A stretch of DNA of 36,763 nt from CAZGWE01 sp964529405 (GTDB lineage: Bacteria > Patescibacteriota > UBA1384 > XYA2-FULL-43-10 > 1-14-0-10-43-13): positions 1-36,763 of the forward strand of contig CAZGWE010000009.1 in NCBI GenBank assembly GCA_964529405.1, written 5' to 3'. The notes beneath the pieces were generated by a model. The model made no database searches, was not told the DNA's origin, and was given only the letters and a program-made list of their open reading frames with translations. Of this stretch, positions 33,919 to 36,763 are shown piece by piece. Position 1 is the first letter of the stretch, and each line of letters starts with the position of its first letter. A program made the position numbers and the translations under genes.

Positions 33919-34620
33919 ATGGAAAAAGTCTCCCTTTTTAAAGGAAGATATTTAGCTGCCTTAATTCTTTTGCCGGTCTTATTGATTGCTGGCACGGACA
34001 AGGCGGCGGCGGCCGGTTCGGCTAAAAACAAAACTATTAAACATAGGGCCAGCACACAAATCATTAATAAAAAAACAAAAAGAAACAAAAAAGTTCTCGC
34101 CCATAAAGTCGTATATAAAAGGTTTAAAAACGGCAATCGTCTAAAATATATCAGCCGGGTTTATCTTCCGGCTTCCGGAAATGCGCCTGCAGCGGTGAAC
34201 ACACCGGCCGTGCCGGCATCTACACCGATAGCAGCACCGCCATCCGGCTATTCGATCGAAGCCATTGCCAACGCAATTAATGGGCAAAGGCGAGCCAACG
34301 GAGTGCCCGAAGTTAGCATAAACAACCTCCTAAACCAGGCGGCGGCTAATAAATCGCAGGATATGAGTAATCAACATTACTTCGCCCACACCAATCCCCA
34401 AGGCAAAAGCGACTTTACCTTCATTGACGAAGTTGGTTATCGCTACCAGTCGGCCGGCAGCAATTTGGCCCAAGGCGACTTTGGCGGCAGCGCAGCTTTA
34501 GTCAACGCCTGGATGAATAGTCCCGGCCACCGCGCCAACATTCTAGCCCCGTTCGGCCAGGAAATCGGTATCGGTATCTCCGGCAACTATTTCACTATGT
34601 TCATCACCAAGCCGGTGTAA
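33919..34620 (+). CDS. secreted CAP-domain (SCP/PR1-like) protein
   Basis: The 233-residue protein has a signal peptide: basic start, hydrophobic core LAALILLPVLLIAG and an AAAAG cleavage region near residue 32. A basic linker and a Pro/Ala-rich spacer (about 93-113) follow. The CAP domain (about 115-233) has INGQRRANGVPEVSINNLLN, HYFAHTNPQG, GSNLAQGDFGG, WMNSPGHRANILAPFGQEIG and a final FTMFITKPV. The His/Glu residues of the CAP cavity are present. Bacterial CAP proteins act outside the cell, with unclear biochemical roles. AAAGGA precedes the ATG. A hairpin lies 33 nt after the stop. Confidence 0.92.
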   Translation: MEKVSLFKGRYLAALILLPVLLIAGTDKAAAAGSAKNKTIKHRASTQIINKKTKRNKKVLAHKVVYKRFKNGNRLKYISRVYLPASGNAPAAVNTPAVPASTPIAAPPSGYSIEAIANAINGQRRANGVPEVSINNLLNQAAANKSQDMSNQHYFAHTNPQGKSDFTFIDEVGYRYQSAGSNLAQGDFGGSAALVNAWMNSPGHRANILAPFGQEIGIGISGNYFTMFITKPV

Positions 34621-34652
34621 AGAATATCAAAATACGAAAAAATGCGGATAGC

Positions 34653-34682
34653 GAAAGCCGGGCGTGAATACGCCCGGCTTTC
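34653..34682 (+). terminator. hairpin after the CAP-domain gene
   Basis: GAAAGCCGGGCG (34653-34664) pairs perfectly with CGCCCGGCTTTC over a TGAATA loop. The stem is strong; the T run is only the three T within the 3' arm, so efficiency as an intrinsic terminator is uncertain. Confidence 0.55.
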
Positions 34683-34719
34683 ATGGTTAAAACCGTCTCT
34701 GTTGTCACCAGGCCGTTTA

Positions 34720-34845
34720 CTAATCCGGCCCGTCGGCGGCCAATACGACCTCGTATCCTTCGGCATGCAATCTTTTGCTATACATTCTGCCGATAATCGG
34801 GTCATCTTCAACAATCAGAATTTTACCGGATTTTGTTTGCTCTTT
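34720..34845 (-). pseudogene. N-terminal remnant of a response-regulator receiver domain
   Basis: On the minus strand the frame reads KILIVEDDPIIGRMYSKRLH then AEGYEVVLAADGPD and a stop. This is the start of a CheY-like receiver: the hydrophobic first strand and the acidic pair that binds magnesium. The phospho-acceptor Asp and the rest of the domain are missing. A stop lies just upstream of the segment and there is no start codon, so it cannot be expressed as is. It lies between the CAP and DedA genes. The surrounding 34623-34915 stretch has no other gene. Confidence 0.6.
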
Positions 34846-34915
34846 TTAAATATAGAAGTATATCAATCGCTATAGCCAAACAGAACAATATATCTCTTGC
34901 CGCATAGTTTGCCGG

Positions 34916-35542
34916 CTATTTGTTGTCGCCCTGCCTGTTTTTAGTGTGACGCCAAATATAACCGGCAATGAGAAAAACAATCAGTATTATTATGACCAAA
35001 TCAAAATTATGCAGTTTTTCTCGAATCAGCTGCCAGTTTGACCCCATTTTAACGCCGGCATAAGTCAAAACATAGCACCAGGGCAGAGCGCCCAAAAATG
35101 TATAAAGCGAAAATTTTTTGATATCCATCCCGGCAACACCCGCAGGGAAGGAGATGTAAGTCCTGACAACCGGCAAGACTCGGCCGAAAAAGACGGTGGC
35201 ATTGCCAAACTTGTTAAACCAACGGTCAGCCAAGTCAAGGTCGTGTTTTGAAATTAAAATGTATTTACCGTATTTTTCGATCAGTGGACGACCGCCTTTG
35301 TAGCCGATCCAATAGGCGAGCAGCGACCCAGCCAGATTGCCGAACGCCCCGGCCACCACAATCAACCAAAAGCTGAGCCGCCCGTCAGCCACCAGGAAAC
35401 CGGAGAAGGGCATAATTACTTCGGAGGGCATTGGGATACCACATGATTCGAGCAGCATCAGAACAAATATTCCGCCATAGCCCAAGAGATCAATCGTACT
35501 TATAACAAAACCCGCCAAAAGATCAATAATTTGGGTAACCAT
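34916..35542 (-). CDS. DedA-family membrane protein
   Basis: The 208-residue protein is a polytopic DedA/VTT-domain protein, a family linked to lipid (undecaprenyl phosphate and phospholipid) flipping. It has the reentrant segment LLESCGIPMPSEVIMPFSGF (about 29-48), AFGNLAGSLLAYWIGYKGGR, and the signature FFGRVLPVVRTYISFPAGVAGM. A C-terminal transmembrane helix is followed by a basic, hydrophilic end. ATG 35542 is preceded by AAGGA at 9 nt; the frame continues upstream to 35650 without a similar site. A role in recycling lipid carriers would fit the envelope genes nearby, but that is inference. Confidence 0.93.
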   Translation of the reverse strand: MVTQIIDLLAGFVISTIDLLGYGGIFVLMLLESCGIPMPSEVIMPFSGFLVADGRLSFWLIVVAGAFGNLAGSLLAYWIGYKGGRPLIEKYGKYILISKHDLDLADRWFNKFGNATVFFGRVLPVVRTYISFPAGVAGMDIKKFSLYTFLGALPWCYVLTYAGVKMGSNWQLIREKLHNFDLVIIILIVFLIAGYIWRHTKNRQGDNK

Positions 35543-35708
35543 TTTATATTTCCTTTTATTTATATAGAATGATATCAGATAGAGGGGGGATTTGTAAGCA
35601 CATTTATGAATCGAGTAATTTGAAGCAGAGAACAATCCGCCGGCTACCATACGAAGTGAATGCTCCTGTGGATAACTTTTTGATCATTAAAGTATTATAA
35701 TGATTGTC

Positions 35709-36368
35709 ATGAAATTTGAACATCTAAAATTAAAATGGCCTGTTGGCCGAAAGTTTATTCGCCCAACCAACGGGCGCAAAAAAACGGCTTGCATTTTGTT
35801 GGTTGTTATAATCGCCGGCGTTTCTTATCTGGTTTTAGGCCAAAAGAACAGTACTGCGCCGGATAAAAAATCAGTTTTTCGGCCGGAACAAAAAAATGAC
35901 GAAGTAAAGACCGACACCCCAACAGACATTAGCGATTTTGGTCTTGATATCAAAAAAATAAGCGTTTGGTCGCCGATAATTTCTAATGTTGACGAAGTGG
36001 ACGAAACTGCGTATCTTAAAGCCTTGGAAGGCGGCGTTGCCCTAAGTAAATCTCTTGCCAAAAACCCAACCGAAAACGGCAGTATGTTTCTATTCGGCCA
36101 TTCACGCTATTACAAAAACAAAGCAGGAGATTACAAAGAAGTTTTTGAGGAGTTGAATAAATTATCTGCAGGGAATGAATTCAGCGTCTTTTACAAAAAG
36201 AAAATTTACAATTATCAAGTCACGGATTCAAAAGAGGTGGCTAAGGATGATTTTTCCATCCGCGACGCCACGCCTGATAATCCAAATGACAAAACAATCA
36301 CCATAATGACTTGCTGGCCACCCGGGACAACAGAATACCGCTGGATCATTTTTGCCAAACAAATCTGA
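35709..36368 (+). CDS. sortase, second copy
   Basis: The 219-residue protein has a basic N terminus, a transmembrane segment (about 26-43) and an external sortase domain with H131 in LFGHSRYY, C202 in IMTCWPPG and R211 in EYRWIIF. These complete the catalytic triad. The Trp-Pro-Pro after the Cys differs from the first sortase (C-T-P-V), so the two probably have different substrates. TATAAT (35696-35701) overlaps an upstream in-frame ATG at 35700 and ends 7 nt before ATG 35709, so I take 35709, probably as a leaderless start. No sorting-signal protein lies next to it. Confidence 0.9.
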   Translation: MKFEHLKLKWPVGRKFIRPTNGRKKTACILLVVIIAGVSYLVLGQKNSTAPDKKSVFRPEQKNDEVKTDTPTDISDFGLDIKKISVWSPIISNVDEVDETAYLKALEGGVALSKSLAKNPTENGSMFLFGHSRYYKNKAGDYKEVFEELNKLSAGNEFSVFYKKKIYNYQVTDSKEVAKDDFSIRDATPDNPNDKTITIMTCWPPGTTEYRWIIFAKQI

Positions 36369-36407
36369 CAAACACTATAACGGGCCTGGGTGTAAAAGGG
36401 CTCATTT

Positions 36408-36436
36408 TTGATTTTTCGGCTTGATTCTGCTATAAT
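36408..36436 (+). promoter_or_regulatory. promoter of the dihydrouridine synthase gene
   Basis: TTGATT (36408-36413), a 17-bp spacer and a perfect TATAAT (36431-36436) form a strong promoter. The ATG lies 8 nt after the -10, so the mRNA probably starts at or within 1-2 nt of the start codon. Confidence 0.7.
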
Positions 36437-36444
36437 TCTGTAAT

Positions 36445-36763
36445 ATGTCAAGAAATTTTTGGACAAATTTAAACAAACCGGTTCTGGCCTTGGCGCCAAT
36501 GGAAGACATCACGGACGCCGCTTTTCGCCATATTGTCGCTGATTGCGGCAAGCCGGATATTATGTTCACCGAATTTGCCTCCGTTGACGGGCTCTGTTCC
36601 CGCGGACAGGAGAATATTTTACGAGATCTAATTTTTTCAGACATCGAAAGACCGATTATCGCCCAACTATTCGGCGCCGAGCCGGACAAGTTTCGACAGG
36701 CCGCGGCTCTGATTGCCGAACTTGGCTTTGACGGCATTGACATCAATATGGGCTGCCCCGATA
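36445..36763 (+). CDS. dus: tRNA-dihydrouridine synthase (5' part, cut by the window end)
   Basis: The first 106 residues of a Dus enzyme are visible; the gene runs off the right edge. It uses FMN and NADPH to reduce uridines in the D-loop of tRNA. The N-terminal TIM-barrel motifs are VLALAPMEDITDAAFR with the FMN-binding Ala-Pro-Met, a FTEFASVDGL segment, PIIAQLFGAEPDKF and DINMGCPD. The catalytic Cys lies beyond the window edge in the normal family layout. The start is ATG 36445 without a Shine-Dalgarno sequence, behind a strong promoter. The subfamily (DusB-like) cannot be fixed from this part. Confidence 0.92.
   Translation, partial: MSRNFWTNLNKPVLALAPMEDITDAAFRHIVADCGKPDIMFTEFASVDGLCSRGQENILRDLIFSDIERPIIAQLFGAEPDKFRQAAALIAELGFDGIDINMGCPD

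Noticed and set aside
1..36763. CRISPR arrays, insertion sequences, rRNA genes and phage structural genes
   Set aside because: No regularly spaced repeats, transposase or integrase motifs, rRNA segments or virion proteins were seen on either strand.

Overview
The window looks like part of a bacterial chromosome from an uncultivated lineage, probably a metagenome-derived genome of the Patescibacteria/CPR type. The reasons are indirect: sortases, a PEGA-domain protein, a bifunctional SIS-type phosphoglucose/phosphomannose isomerase, an ECF sigma factor, compact overlapping operons, one assembly gap (N run 6453-6541) and several apparent frameshifts. UGA is used as a normal stop. Taxonomy is inference; no marker gene fixes it.

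Region 1 (about 1-12150) is visibly A+T-rich and reads entirely on the minus strand. It is a defence island. In transcription order it holds a SNF2/RapA-like helicase split by a frameshift, a beta-class adenine methyltransferase (Mod) interrupted by the N gap, a type III-like Res helicase-nuclease, a DUF3644 protein with an RxxxxH HEPN-type ribonuclease motif, a translationally coupled membrane protein, a possible 43-residue peptide and a PD-(D/E)XK-like protein. It is a type III-like restriction system expanded with a SNF2 motor and a candidate abortive-infection RNase.

Region 2 (12150-13034) is a boundary zone: a G+C-rich double-hairpin element, a DUF3768-like gene with a likely 3' frameshift, the C-terminal half of a MntA-like nucleotidyltransferase, and an intact tRNA-Ala(GGC) whose 3' end abuts that remnant. 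This is the expected picture for tRNA-targeted integration or rearrangement.

Region 3 (13035-36763) has higher G+C content and is housekeeping and envelope chromosome. A minus-strand sugar-phosphate cluster holds pgi/pmi, gpmI and a degenerate gpmI paralogue. Then come tsaC/sua5, tRNA-Leu(CAA), a sortase and a PEGA protein. A long plus-strand envelope operon follows: murA, mreB/mbl, two GT4 glycosyltransferases, a WecG/TagA glycosyltransferase, murB and a Cys-rich NlpC/P60-like hydrolase. A minus-strand operon (mannose-1-phosphate guanylyltransferase, phosphomannomutase, HD phosphohydrolase) supplies sugar nucleotides. After it come a 47-residue membrane peptide with its own terminator, an ECF sigma factor coupled to a membrane protein, a small basic membrane protein, a CPBP protease with no ordinary start codon, a secreted CAP-domain protein, a response-regulator remnant, a DedA protein, a second sortase and the 5' part of a dihydrouridine synthase gene.

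The core genes form a theme of sugar activation, wall precursor synthesis, glycan transfer and surface protein anchoring. Several genes have a TATAAT box only 6-8 nt before the start codon and no Shine-Dalgarno sequence, which suggests leaderless mRNAs.
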